From the IMG/VR virus record IMGVR_UViG_3300033052_000009, positions 1 to 35,676 of that record: a DNA stretch of 35,676 nucleotides. The stretch is one strand, 5' to 3'. Made by a program: the position numbers and the translations under genes. Every line of letters starts with the position of its first letter. Positions within the stretch are counted from its first letter, which is position 1. The notes beneath the pieces are model-generated. The model saw nothing but the letters and a program-made list of their open reading frames with translations, had not been told where the DNA came from and searched no databases. Source of the DNA: a virus. Below, piece after piece: positions 16,144 to 23,290 of the stretch.

Positions 16144-17429
16144 ACTACCTCCTGACCCGCCTGTGTGATCGGGACGTTCTGCATTTGCATCCGGGGAACG
16201 TCGCCGCCCTCGACAGGCGGCAGGTTCTCAAGGGCGCGGATTTCGTTGATCGTCATCGTGCCGATCCGGCTCATGCGTTCGTAGAAGTCGGCTCGACCAG
16301 CGCTGTCGCCGCGCAAGAGGCCTTCGAGGTTGAACTCGACCGTGATGCCCTCGGCGCGATCTGCGGGGGTGAGCAGTTGCTTCATCACCGATTGCTCGAT
16401 GCGCTTGAGGCGCCGGCGAAGGGTGAACTTCTGGAAACCGAGGACATCGACCTCTTTTCCTGTCCCCCAATTCGAAGCCTTGTCGCCATATCCGACCATC
16501 GCCGGGGGCACGCCGAACAAGCGGCAGATTTCCTCGCCGCTGAACTTGCGGCTATCGAGCATCTGCGCATCTTCCGGCGTGATATTCAGCTGCTGCCACT
16601 TCATCCCGCGATCGAGAAGAAGTGGGCGCCCTGAATTCATTGCGCCCTGGAAGCGCTCGGCGAGATAGGTGTCGAACTCCGACCGCTGCTCCTTCGTTAG
16701 CGACACCGAGGATTCAGTAGACAGAACCCCGCTTGGACGCATCCCGTTCGCAAACGTCGTCCGCGCGGCGCCCTCGGCCGCAGTGGCGCCGGAGAATACG
16801 GGGCGGCAGGCGGTCAGCGTGGAGACTCCACCCATCGCATCTCCAAGGGGTCCGCGGATATGCAGCACGTTCTCGACCGGCTCGACATATTGCGTCCCGT
16901 CGTCGAACCACGAATATTCGAGCATCCCATTGCCGGCGCGGCGAATCGTCATGAGGTCGGGACGCACCGGGGTTAGAGAATAAACGCTGCCCGACGTGCG
17001 GCGCTCGATCCGTGCATAGGCATTGCCCTGCAGCTCAATTCCTGCAGCTTGGAACTCCCAGAAGTCCAGCGCGGTCTGGTCGAAATTTGGGCTGTCGTGC
17101 AGAACGAAATAAAGCGGGTGATCACGGGCAATCGTGCGAACACCATTTACCGTGCGATAAACCATGAGGGGTAGCGAGCCGATGGTCCCGGCAATGAGGT
17201 TGACGCACGCCCATGTTGCCGCGAGGCCGACCGGGTTATTGAGCGCCATTCCATCGCTGTACGATTGCAGCGTGACGCGGTTCGTCGTGAAATTGTCGAG
17301 CTCGGTTCGCCACGGCGCCGCGCGCGGAGTGAACGACTGAACACGGTCGGCCTTGGCTTCCATGTCGGCTTCGGCTGCGGAAACCCCGTTGGCATATTCG
17401 ACGGCAATAGTCCGCTTGTGCGTCGTCAC
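16140..17429 (-). CDS. Portal protein, HK97 family
   Basis: A 429-residue protein with a GTG start overlapping the terminase stop (GTGA). Landmarks: GLAATWACVNLIAGTIGSLP, HPLYFVLHDSPN, WEFQAAGIELQGNAYARI, and the stem/clip segment FSGEEICRLFGVPPAMVGYGD, followed by KRIEQSVMKQLL. These identify the dodecameric DNA-entry channel of HK97-type heads. Length is normal. Confidence 0.95.
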   Translation of the reverse strand: MTTHKRTIAVEYANGVSAAEADMEAKADRVQSFTPRAAPWRTELDNFTTNRVTLQSYSDGMALNNPVGLAATWACVNLIAGTIGSLPLMVYRTVNGVRTIARDHPLYFVLHDSPNFDQTALDFWEFQAAGIELQGNAYARIERRTSGSVYSLTPVRPDLMTIRRAGNGMLEYSWFDDGTQYVEPVENVLHIRGPLGDAMGGVSTLTACRPVFSGATAAEGAARTTFANGMRPSGVLSTESSVSLTKEQRSEFDTYLAERFQGAMNSGRPLLLDRGMKWQQLNITPEDAQMLDSRKFSGEEICRLFGVPPAMVGYGDKASNWGTGKEVDVLGFQKFTLRRRLKRIEQSVMKQLLTPADRAEGITVEFNLEGLLRGDSAGRADFYERMSRIGTMTINEIRALENLPPVEGGDVPRMQMQNVPITQAGQEVV

Positions 17430-19051
17430 GCCGCGTAACTCGCGATCCAGTCGTCGATGGGCATGGCGCTCTCGGTCATCATCGCCTCCACCCCTTCCGC
17501 CATTGCCAACGCAACCAGTCCGTCGATGCGACCCGTGGCTTTCGACTTGTCCAATTTCCGGTTTCCGGCAGGGTCAGGGACCGCCACCGCGTTCTTCGCG
17601 CACATGGCCAAGGGCATGTTGCCGCCGTGGCGTATAATCCCGTTCAACAGGTCGGCTTCGAGCGCATCGAGCGCGGGCGACATCGAGACATAGCCCTGCC
17701 CGAATGGCTCCAGTGGTAGTTCGACGCCCTGACGCTCAAGCGCGCCCTTCATGCGATCCATGCGCCAACGGTCGAAACCGATGCGGGCGATGCTCAATCC
17801 CGAGCAGATTTCCCCGATGTCCCGGGCCACGAAATCATAATCGATGACCTTACCCGGCGTCGTGCGAACGAGGCCTTGCTTTACCCAAACGTCATAAGGC
17901 TCGCGGTCTCGCTTAGATGCTTCTGCGACACTATCTTGCGGCATCCAGAAATAGGCGCGGACGTTCAGCTTCCCGTTGCGGCGGTTGGTCAGGACAAGGC
18001 TGGTAAGGTCGGTCGTGGCTGAAAGATCGAGGCCGCCATATACTGAGCCTTCAAATTCTTCCGGCGGTTCGTTTCCTTGCTTCCAGACTGAAGCTGACAC
18101 AAAAGCGGCTACCATGTTGACGCGCTGGTTTAGGTAGAGAACTCGGAATGCCGATTCCGTCGATGGCATTCGCATGGCCTTTTCGGCCTTGTCCGCGATG
18201 TCTGCCTTCGATCTGAATAGGCCCATGGCTGGATTCGCCGCGGCCCATGCGGCTTCTTCGTCGAGTTCGCAATCTTCGGGCGCCCGATAAACATGGCAAA
18301 CAATGGACGGGTCTTGCGACCGCTCGGCATCGTCGATCATGATGCTCAGCATATCCGCGTCGGTCGGCGCCTGGGTCGAGATGACGATCAGAAGCGGGTT
18401 GTCGTATGCGCCCTGCGACGTGATGATCGCATCGACGAAATCATCTTGCGGCCCTTTGACCTGGCCCATCTCGTCGAGGATGGCGACGATCGGCGAACCG
18501 CCGTGGGCTGTCTTTCCTTCCGCCGCCAGCGCCTCATATTCCACGTTCATCAAAAGCCCGACCAGTTTCTTAGAGCTCGGCACTGGCTTGATGATCGGTC
18601 GAAGGGTGGGGCTTAGCGCCACCATCTTTGACGCGTAGTTATAAACTTCGGCCGCCTGTTTGCGCGATCGCGCGCCCGAGCTGATGCGGCTGTTCTGCTT
18701 CGCCTCAGGGCCGGCGATGTGGACGATGGCAATCGTTGCGATCGTTGCCGTCTTCGAATTTTTGCGGGCCATTGAAAGGATGGCCGTGCGCGTGGCGACG
18801 TCGTTGTCGTACACGGCTCGGTAGAAATCTTCCTGAAAGTCCGCGAGCCTGATTGGCTTCCCGACCAACTCGCCTTCTGGAACGACGCAGTGCCGCTCGA
18901 CAAAACGCATGTTCTTTTCGGCGCGCGTCAGTTCGCTATTCTTAAGGTGCCGCCATTCCCGGCGTTCGGGGATCGGGCCGCAGACAATTGGGTCAGTGTG
19001 CGGTCGGTCGGGCGATGAGGTCGTCGTCTTCGTCAGAGCCTGTGGCTGCAT
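17426..19051 (-). CDS. terL: Terminase large subunit (TerL)
   Basis: A 541-residue protein; ATG at 19051 is preferred because AAGGA and GGAG precede it, although an ATG at 19090 is also open. The ATPase carries a variant Walker A in ILSMARKNSKTA (about 91-102) and Walker B in VAILDEMG (189-196). The nuclease part has Asp in GGLDLSATTDLTSL, FDRWRM and GRIDGLVALAMA. It belongs to the Terminase_1 (HK97-like) group. It pumps and cuts phage DNA at the portal. Its start overlaps the small subunit gene by about 59 bases. Confidence 0.95.
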   Translation of the reverse strand: MQPQALTKTTTSSPDRPHTDPIVCGPIPERREWRHLKNSELTRAEKNMRFVERHCVVPEGELVGKPIRLADFQEDFYRAVYDNDVATRTAILSMARKNSKTATIATIAIVHIAGPEAKQNSRISSGARSRKQAAEVYNYASKMVALSPTLRPIIKPVPSSKKLVGLLMNVEYEALAAEGKTAHGGSPIVAILDEMGQVKGPQDDFVDAIITSQGAYDNPLLIVISTQAPTDADMLSIMIDDAERSQDPSIVCHVYRAPEDCELDEEAAWAAANPAMGLFRSKADIADKAEKAMRMPSTESAFRVLYLNQRVNMVAAFVSASVWKQGNEPPEEFEGSVYGGLDLSATTDLTSLVLTNRRNGKLNVRAYFWMPQDSVAEASKRDREPYDVWVKQGLVRTTPGKVIDYDFVARDIGEICSGLSIARIGFDRWRMDRMKGALERQGVELPLEPFGQGYVSMSPALDALEADLLNGIIRHGGNMPLAMCAKNAVAVPDPAGNRKLDKSKATGRIDGLVALAMAEGVEAMMTESAMPIDDWIASYAA

Positions 19052-19472
19052 TCTCCGCTTCCTTGGCCTGATTGCGTCGGCGGCCTGCATCTCGCGCCTC
19101 GCCGTCTTTCGCGCGGCTGTGAATGCCGAGTGTCTGCCGGTATTTCATCACGCGGGCGTGTAGATCGGAAACGATCCGCAGCCTGGGGTTCGCGGCGAGA
19201 TTGCCGCCGGTCGTCGTGATCACCGCGTCTTCTCCGGCGAGCTTCACTTCCTCTTGGGTCAGTCGCCGCATTGCGATCGTCAGCAGCGCGGCCAATTCCA
19301 AGTCGTGCGCCGTCCATTCGACCTTTGCCTTTTCGGCAGTGATCGAAAGCCAGAAGGGCTGATCCGCCTCGGTCAATTCGATATGCGCGGGCGGGAACAA
19401 CTCCCGGGCCGATGCTTGCATGGCAGCAACCTGTCCAGTGATGCTGTCGATACGCTGGCGTCGATCGGTCAT
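18993..19472 (-). CDS. terS: Terminase small subunit, P27-like
   Basis: A 159-residue protein starting MTDRRQRIDSITGQVAAMQ. The core has WTAHDLELAALLTIAMRRLTQEEV and NPRLRIVSDLHARVMKYRQTLGI, a pattern of P27-type small terminases, and ends in a charged tail. Its place immediately before TerL supports this. It should recognise the packaging site. Confidence 0.8.
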   Translation of the reverse strand: MTDRRQRIDSITGQVAAMQASARELFPPAHIELTEADQPFWLSITAEKAKVEWTAHDLELAALLTIAMRRLTQEEVKLAGEDAVITTTGGNLAANPRLRIVSDLHARVMKYRQTLGIHSRAKDGEARDAGRRRNQAKEAENAATGSDEDDDLIARPTAH

Positions 19473-19575
19473 TGGCGGCCTTTCGCGCGCGGGCGAGAAA
19501 CTGAGTTAGCGATATTTTTGTGGCTCGGCGCGGTGTCCAAGGGAGAAAGCCGGGAAGTTTCGACGCCCCCCGCCC

Positions 19576-19701
19576 CTATGAGCGTAGATAGGCTGCGATT
19601 GAGAGGGCCATTGATGCGATGCTGATCGCTATGGCCAGTCGTCCGTCATCTACCCATGCAGGAAGCTCGGTGCTCATGGCACGGCGGATAGCATCACCCA
19701 T
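19576..19701 (-). CDS. Small 41-residue membrane protein
   Basis: MGDAIRRAMSTELPAWVDD is followed by one hydrophobic helix (LAIAISIASMALSIAAYL). The ATG overlaps the HNH stop by eight bases, the pattern of the other genes here. A start at the internal ATG (19677) is possible. A further 100 bases to the terminase gene show no gene. Function unknown. Confidence 0.5.
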   Translation of the reverse strand: MGDAIRRAMSTELPAWVDDGRLAIAISIASMALSIAAYLRS

Positions 19702-19978
19702 TCAACCATTCCTCTGTCGTCGGGCCCTTGGCCTTCCGGTTGAAGTGCTCGGCCGTCACGATGTCATCGCAGGACTTGCACAGGTTCTCGGTGTTCTCGT
19801 CGACATCCTCGCCACCATGAGCGAGGGGGATGATATGGTTGACGATCGTGGCGAGCCTGACCTTACCGACCTTCAGGCAATGCTCGCACAGTCCCTTGGA
19901 TCGAGCGAGGCGGCGCTTGCGTATGGCAACGCCTTTGCTTCCTCGTATTCGCTTGCCTTCGGATGAGAGCCTGCCCAT
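19694..19978 (-). CDS. HNH endonuclease beside terminase
   Basis: A 94-residue protein starting MGRLSSEGKRIRGSKGV. It has CEHC (about 31-34), NHIIPLAHGGEDVDENTENL and CKSCDD, i.e. the H-N-H core with two zinc-binding Cys pairs. Small HNH proteins next to terminase genes of HK97-type phages help the terminase in cutting concatemers. This is the likely role here; a homing nuclease is less likely given the size and place. Confidence 0.88.
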   Translation of the reverse strand: MGRLSSEGKRIRGSKGVAIRKRRLARSKGLCEHCLKVGKVRLATIVNHIIPLAHGGEDVDENTENLCKSCDDIVTAEHFNRKAKGPTTEEWLNG

Positions 19979-20026
19979 TGCCCTTGTGCTCCGGTCGTGG
20001 CAGTCAGTCCGAAAGGGGAGATGACT

Positions 20027-20347
20027 ATGCGATATCTGATTGCCGCTGTTGCCTGCTTCGCACTGGCCGGATGTGCTTCGACCGATAAGGTTCTATCGAA
20101 GGAAGCTACCGAGATATTCTATTCCAAGGACTCAGCGAACACCGTGGCCTTCTGCTTGGCCAACAAGAACAACACGCCGGCGCTGGATCGTGATGACGGC
20201 TCGAAGGTCGTTCTCATCAAGAACGGCTATGGTGGCGTGTCGATGGCCTTCACCATCTATCCGAATGAGGGCGGCAGCAAGATCGAGCTACGCAAGCAAT
20301 TCGGAACCATCGGCGGCATCTGGAAACAGTGCGTTGGCCTGAAATAA
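20027..20347 (+). CDS. Small lipoprotein, antisense within the late region
   Basis: A 106-residue protein, MRYLIAAVACFALAGCASTD: a signal peptide with lipobox LAGC, lipidated Cys16. ATG at 20027 is chosen because AAAGGGGAG ends six bases before it. The mature part is about 90 residues (NTVAFCLANKNNTPALDRDD, GYGGVSMAFTIYPNEGGSK) with two further Cys that may form a disulfide. It lies on the strand opposite to the late genes, just upstream of the HNH gene. Prophage lipoproteins of this kind often block superinfection or change the cell surface; that role is inferred. Confidence 0.75.
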   Translation: MRYLIAAVACFALAGCASTDKVLSKEATEIFYSKDSANTVAFCLANKNNTPALDRDDGSKVVLIKNGYGGVSMAFTIYPNEGGSKIELRKQFGTIGGIWKQCVGLK

Positions 20348-20348
20348 A

Positions 20349-20421
20349 CCCGCCGTCGCATCAGTGCCGAACCGCTTAGGCCAGTGGCTGCTTAGAGTGC
20401 GTCGGTATAACGGACGGCGGG
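20349..20421. repeat. Long inverted repeat closing a 73-base stem-loop
   Basis: CCCGCCGTC (20349-20357) pairs perfectly with GACGGCGGG (20413-20421) and encloses 55 bases. A second perfect repeat, ACCGGC-TG-GCCGGT, follows at 20423-20436. The structure begins directly after the lipoprotein stop. No T run follows. It may end or protect the lipoprotein transcript, or be a small RNA. It does not fold as a tRNA by eye. Confidence 0.45.
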
Positions 20422-20569
20422 AACCGGCTGGCCGGTATGTCTATATCTGAATTGCGCTGCACATCGCCGAAAGCGGGGCTTTCTGCGGGTATTGGCGAGG
20501 GCGCCGAAGCGTATCCAACTTAGCTCGCCTTTGCTGCTCTAGCAGCGATGCCATGAGGCTGGGAATCTA

Positions 20570-20588
20570 TTGGCACATCTAGTGCCAA
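20570..20588. terminator. Hairpin TTGGCAC-N5-GTGCCAA downstream of the NusG-like operon
   Basis: A perfect seven-base stem with a five-base loop lies 24 bases after the stop of the leftward 57-residue gene. There is no strong T run. It could be a weak terminator for leftward early transcripts or an operator. The rest of 20422-20611 shows no gene that can be supported. Confidence 0.35.
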
Positions 20589-20611
20589 AATGCAAGAGCC
20601 TTGTTGCCCCT

Positions 20612-20785
20612 CTATCTTTTAACCACCACATCATGCGGCAGAACTTCCCACCGCGAAACATAGAGATGCTTGCGACCATCGCACATTGCGCAAGGAACCT
20701 TCCGAACATTCTTGACGCCTTGGGTCATGTATCCATCGCCCAAGCATCGTCGGCATTCGATCTTAACCGGTATTTCGTGCGCCAT
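20612..20785 (-). CDS. 57-residue zinc-ribbon protein, DnaJ-like Cys motifs
   Basis: MAHEIPVKIECRRCLGDGYM opens the protein; the second zinc knuckle is CAMCDGRKHL (residues 32-41). CRRCLGDG and CAMCDG are the CxxCxGxG pattern of DnaJ zinc domains. GAGGG lies about eight bases before the ATG, which is 23 bases after the NusG-like stop. Similar small zinc proteins are common in phages; the partner is unknown. Confidence 0.65.
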   Translation of the reverse strand: MAHEIPVKIECRRCLGDGYMTQGVKNVRKVPCAMCDGRKHLYVSRWEVLPHDVVVKR

Positions 20786-20808
20786 TAATCGCCCTCGCTA
20801 AAGCAGCT

Positions 20809-21354
20809 TCAAGCCGCCATCCACTGCGCCACTTCGCCTTCCTCCAGCAGCAACATCGACTTGACCTTGATCGGCATAGAGAACCCCGGAAACAGCACCA
20901 TGGTATAGCGCCCCTTCCCTGTCTTGACGATACCGGTCAGGCCAGCAAAGCCGCCTTCGGTGATGCGTACCTTTTCGCCGCGCTTGAACGTGCGCGCCGC
21001 CTTCTCGGGTAGGTTTCGCCTTTCGATCTTGCGCAAGTTATCTAGCGCGCGATCCGATATCAGGGGGACGCGGCCGCAATAACGGAAGATCGAGAACGGG
21101 GGATGCGGTGAGACCTGGCGCAGGGATTCCATCATCAACCCGTTAAGCGACGATGCTCGGGCGAATGCATAGCTCGGCAACACAGGGACGATCATTTCCC
21201 GGCGTTCGTTCGAGCGAGGCCGGCGCTTCGATATCGCCTTGGTCGGGGTCCATACGTCAAAGCCTGCCTTCTTCAGGCTCTCCGTGACGAGCATGGTCCG
21301 CGGTCCCGCCATTCGGAGGATGCACCATTGGTCTTCGGTCATGCCCTTGCCCAT
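20809..21354 (-). CDS. Phage NusG paralogue, probable antiterminator
   Basis: A 181-residue protein. Residues 8-110 resemble the NusG NGN domain: QWCILRMAGPRTMLVTESLK then GFDVWTP, and VPVLPSYAFARA in place of the NusG 'LFPGYVF' strand. Residues about 122-150 are a KOW motif: RTFKRGEKVRITEGGFAGLTGIV. Host NusG and RfaH-type proteins with this architecture bind RNA polymerase and suppress pausing or termination. The gene is the last large gene before the late operon on the same strand, the place of a Q-type regulator. GAGGAG is about eleven bases before the ATG; an inner ATG at 21342 is possible. Confidence 0.85.
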   Translation of the reverse strand: MGKGMTEDQWCILRMAGPRTMLVTESLKKAGFDVWTPTKAISKRRPRSNERREMIVPVLPSYAFARASSLNGLMMESLRQVSPHPPFSIFRYCGRVPLISDRALDNLRKIERRNLPEKAARTFKRGEKVRITEGGFAGLTGIVKTGKGRYTMVLFPGFSMPIKVKSMLLLEEGEVAQWMAA

Positions 21355-21359
21355 GTTTG

Positions 21360-21548
21360 TTAAATCTCCTCGGTGATTTGGACGAATTTTCCCCAGCTCA
21401 TCGCCACCTGATCAGCCCAGTACCAACGGTCTGGAATCAAGCCTTGAGAGCGGAGCCGGTAGTTGCAGAGAATAAGCGGGCGGAGGATGGCGACGAAAAG
21501 AACCGACTGCATCGCCCGTGCCATTGCCTCTATGAGTTTGTTGGTCAC
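21360..21548 (-). CDS. Small hypothetical protein
   Basis: A 62-residue protein with a GTG start in a GTGA overlap with the preceding gene. It has a weakly hydrophobic helix (MQSVLFVAILRPLILCNYRL) and an aromatic end (DRWYWADQVAMSWGKFVQ). It stands directly before the NusG-like gene. Not recognised. Confidence 0.6.
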   Translation of the reverse strand: MTNKLIEAMARAMQSVLFVAILRPLILCNYRLRSQGLIPDRWYWADQVAMSWGKFVQITEEI

Positions 21549-21931
21549 AGGCGAGCCAAGCGTTCGACTTGGTTGCGGATGCGGTATGCCGCCGTGTCCA
21601 GATTGGCCATGCGGTCGCGAAGCTGGGCCATCTCATGCGGAGGCTCGGCGACCTTGTTGGCACAGGCCCCGGCGCCTGCTAGCGGCTGCGGTCCAAGAAT
21701 GCGATCGATATGGCGGGCCAGAATATCCGCGATGTCGTTGAGGTTGCCGTGAATATCGCCGGCACGCCCGATAATGTCAGCTAGCGCCGGAGAGCCGGCC
21801 AGGTCTGGCATTTCGTCCAAAAGCACTCCGGCGCCGTTCGGGGCGTAGCGCGTCTGTGCGGCCACGTCTGCCGCGAAGCGTTGCTGTGCGATGTCGCTGG
21901 AGGCGGCGCTCGTCTGTCGTTCATATTCCAT
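21545..21931 (-). CDS. Hypothetical helical protein
   Basis: A 128-residue protein starting MEYERQTSAASSDIAQQRF, with AAGGAGAA before the ATG. It is predicted helical by eye, with LADIIGRAGDIHGNLNDIADILARHIDRIL and a final coiled-coil-like QLRDRMANLDTAAYRIRNQ. It resembles small accessory phage proteins; no function can be given. Confidence 0.65.
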   Translation of the reverse strand: MEYERQTSAASSDIAQQRFAADVAAQTRYAPNGAGVLLDEMPDLAGSPALADIIGRAGDIHGNLNDIADILARHIDRILGPQPLAGAGACANKVAEPPHEMAQLRDRMANLDTAAYRIRNQVERLARL

Positions 21932-21932
21932 C

Positions 21933-22109
21933 TCAATTCTCCTTCTCAATCCTCAGTTCGATGATGTCGAATGGCTCCCCGCGGTCCTGCCAGTTGAGCT
22001 GCTTTGCGGAGTACGTGTGCTTGCTGACCTCTCCGTTTCTGAAGATGACGCGGAGTTGTTTCTCTCCGGTGCGAGGGGGCTTCCATTGGGTGGGGTGCCA
22101 TTTAGTCAT
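21933..22109 (-). CDS. 58-residue hypothetical protein
   Basis: MTKWHPTQWKPPRTGEKQLR begins a compact, codon-rich small protein with VIFRNGEVSKHTYSAKQLNW and ending FDIIELRIEKEN. The stop is one base before the next ATG, and the start has an ATGA overlap with the frame upstream. There is no ribosome binding site of its own, so it may depend on coupling to upstream translation or be leaderless. Not recognised. Confidence 0.6.
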   Translation of the reverse strand: MTKWHPTQWKPPRTGEKQLRVIFRNGEVSKHTYSAKQLNWQDRGEPFDIIELRIEKEN

Positions 22110-22597
22110 GACACAGTACGTCCACCCGTTAGGGCCACATCAGAGGGTTTCCCTGCTGACGTGAAACGGATTAACCCACTGGCGCGCTCTGTTGTGTTTA
22201 CCGTGCACCGCTTCGGGCGGTCAGTCCGGGCCCCCACCGTTGGACAGTGCCAGCTTGGCGTCGTCCGCGCGTGGTCCGCAAGGTGACCCAATAAATTGGG
22301 CCGTGGCGTTTTAAGCACGTATATCCCCATTGGCATCCAGCGAGCCGCAGGGAGGGGCGGGTGACACCCCCACAACATCGGTCGGTTTGAGTGCTGACCA
22401 GGCACTTTGGGGATTTCGCTTTGACCGGACTCAACTCGGTGGCGATAGCGGCGTCCCAAGGCGGCTTTTTCAGTCACCCCCTCGGATAAAGCGCCAATTC
22501 GCATAACCGGGTTGTACTTATCCGCAAAATCGATTAATACCGATCCCACGGGGCGCGTCACGGGGTGAGTGGCGCGCTCTTTTTTATGTCCGTTCAT
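22106..22597 (-). CDS. Doubtful 163-residue frame in a structured region
   Basis: An open frame starts MNGHKKERATHPVTRPVGSV and ends in an ATGA overlap with the next gene, which argues for translation. Against it: no clear ribosome binding site, codon use less GC3-rich than the neighbours, an amino acid mix in the second half (HPPLPAARWMPMG, TTPSWHCPTVGARTD) that looks non-coding, and several hairpins in the DNA. It may be a decayed gene or a chance frame over an origin or regulatory region. Confidence 0.3.
   Translation of the reverse strand: MNGHKKERATHPVTRPVGSVLIDFADKYNPVMRIGALSEGVTEKAALGRRYRHRVESGQSEIPKVPGQHSNRPMLWGCHPPLPAARWMPMGIYVLKTPRPNLLGHLADHARTTPSWHCPTVGARTDRPKRCTVNTTERASGLIRFTSAGKPSDVALTGGRTVS
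22287..22300. repeat. Palindrome CCCAAT-AA-ATTGGG
   Basis: A perfect six-base inverted repeat with a two-base loop inside the structured interval after the replication gene. No T run. Could be a protein binding site or part of an RNA fold. Confidence 0.4.
22390..22406. repeat. Inverted repeat AGTGC-N7-GCACT
   Basis: Perfect five-base arms around TGACCAG. It lies in the same structured interval. Function unknown; it may be part of an origin, an operator or an RNA hairpin. Confidence 0.35.
22518..22526 (+). promoter_or_regulatory. Near-consensus DnaA box TTATCCGCA
   Basis: One mismatch to TTATCCACA. It lies in a locally AT-rich patch (22490-22545 and 22600-22690) next to the phage replication gene. 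A second look-alike, TTATCGATA, follows at about 22678. This is weak evidence for a replication origin here. Confidence 0.35.
22553..22585 (+). terminator. Possible intrinsic terminator, plus strand
   Basis: GCGCG-TCAC pairs with GTGA and, after a four-base bulge, CGCGC; the hairpin is followed by TCTTTTTT. The T run is right for a plus-strand terminator, but no plus-strand gene lies nearby to be ended, except for read-through from the lipoprotein far to the left. The bulge lowers confidence. Confidence 0.3.
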
Positions 22598-22651
22598 AGC
22601 CCCGTAAGTGGCTTGAACGCTAATGACTTTTCTCCCTCAAAACGGCGAAAC

Positions 22652-22670
22652 TGATTCAATTTTTGAATCA
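22652..22670. repeat. Inverted repeat TGATTCA-ATTTT-TGAATCA with two GANTC sites
   Basis: Perfect seven-base arms, each with one GANTC (GATTC at 22653, GAATC at 22665), 24 bases after the replication gene stop. GANTC is the CcrM methylation and GcrA binding sequence in Alphaproteobacteria. Confidence 0.5.
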
Positions 22671-22693
22671 ATCCCACTTATCGATAAAAGCGA

Positions 22694-23290
22694 TTACCCA
22701 GCCCTCCTGACAGCCCCAAGCAAGGGGATGACATTCGGGTTGAGCTGGCGTCGGATTTCCTCGGCTTCGGCCGTGCGGCCCATGCGGTCGTAGAGAGCAG
22801 CGGTGCGCTGCATCTGCTCGCGGGCGTCGTAATGCTCCCTGATCTCGGGGGCCGCGTTACCGGAAGGCCGGCGGCTATTGCGGACCCAATTGCGCCATGT
22901 CGCGAACCAGTCGAGCTTGATGCCCTTCTGTCCGGGCTGCGAGCGCCAATAGTCGGCGAACTGGGCAAACTCGGCGTCTATCTCGTCATCGTACCAGCGA
23001 CGCTGTTTGCGGGCGAAGTCGCGCCACTCGGCGGGGATCTGGAAATCATTGGCGAGGCGGACACCTCGAGCGCCTTCCTTCACCGCGCGCTTGGGAAGCA
23101 TCCCATGGGCGTCCAGAGCGGCGGCGATGCGTTCGACATGCCGCACCTCGATCATGGCGAAGTCGGCATAGACGGCGGGGTTAAATTTCGCCCCCATCTG
23201 GCGCATGGCCGCGAGGCAATGAAAAACATGCGGGGGACGCACGCTCGCCTCTTTGGCTATCAAGGCCAAGGTGGGGTCAAAGGGCGTCAT
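22694..23290 (-). CDS. Phage replication protein (replisome organiser type)
   Basis: A 198-residue protein starting MTPFDPTLALIAKEASVRPP. The N-terminal half looks like a winged-helix domain (HVFHCLAAMRQMGAKFNPAV). Residues about 78-140 carry the segment LANDFQIPAEWRDFARKQR, then FADYWRSQPGQKGIKLDW, then ATWRNWVRNS, a pattern very common in phage replication initiators and helicase loaders. The gene ends the overlapping early leftward operon. It should recruit host replication proteins to the phage origin. Confidence 0.75.
   Translation of the reverse strand: MTPFDPTLALIAKEASVRPPHVFHCLAAMRQMGAKFNPAVYADFAMIEVRHVERIAAALDAHGMLPKRAVKEGARGVRLANDFQIPAEWRDFARKQRRWYDDEIDAEFAQFADYWRSQPGQKGIKLDWFATWRNWVRNSRRPSGNAAPEIREHYDAREQMQRTAALYDRMGRTAEAEEIRRQLNPNVIPLLGAVRRAG

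Noticed and set aside
20349-20421. Possible tRNA gene
   Set aside because: The closing stem and length fit, but on neither strand are a D-arm, anticodon arm and GTTCGAATC-like T-arm in the right places.
20571-20586. Possible sigma-54 promoter TGGCAC...
   Set aside because: The second element TTGC(A/T) is missing at the right spacing; the palindrome explains the sequence.
20570-20788. Plus-strand frame of 72 codons
   Set aside because: It lies opposite the 57-residue zinc protein, which has two clear CxxC motifs and a ribosome binding site.
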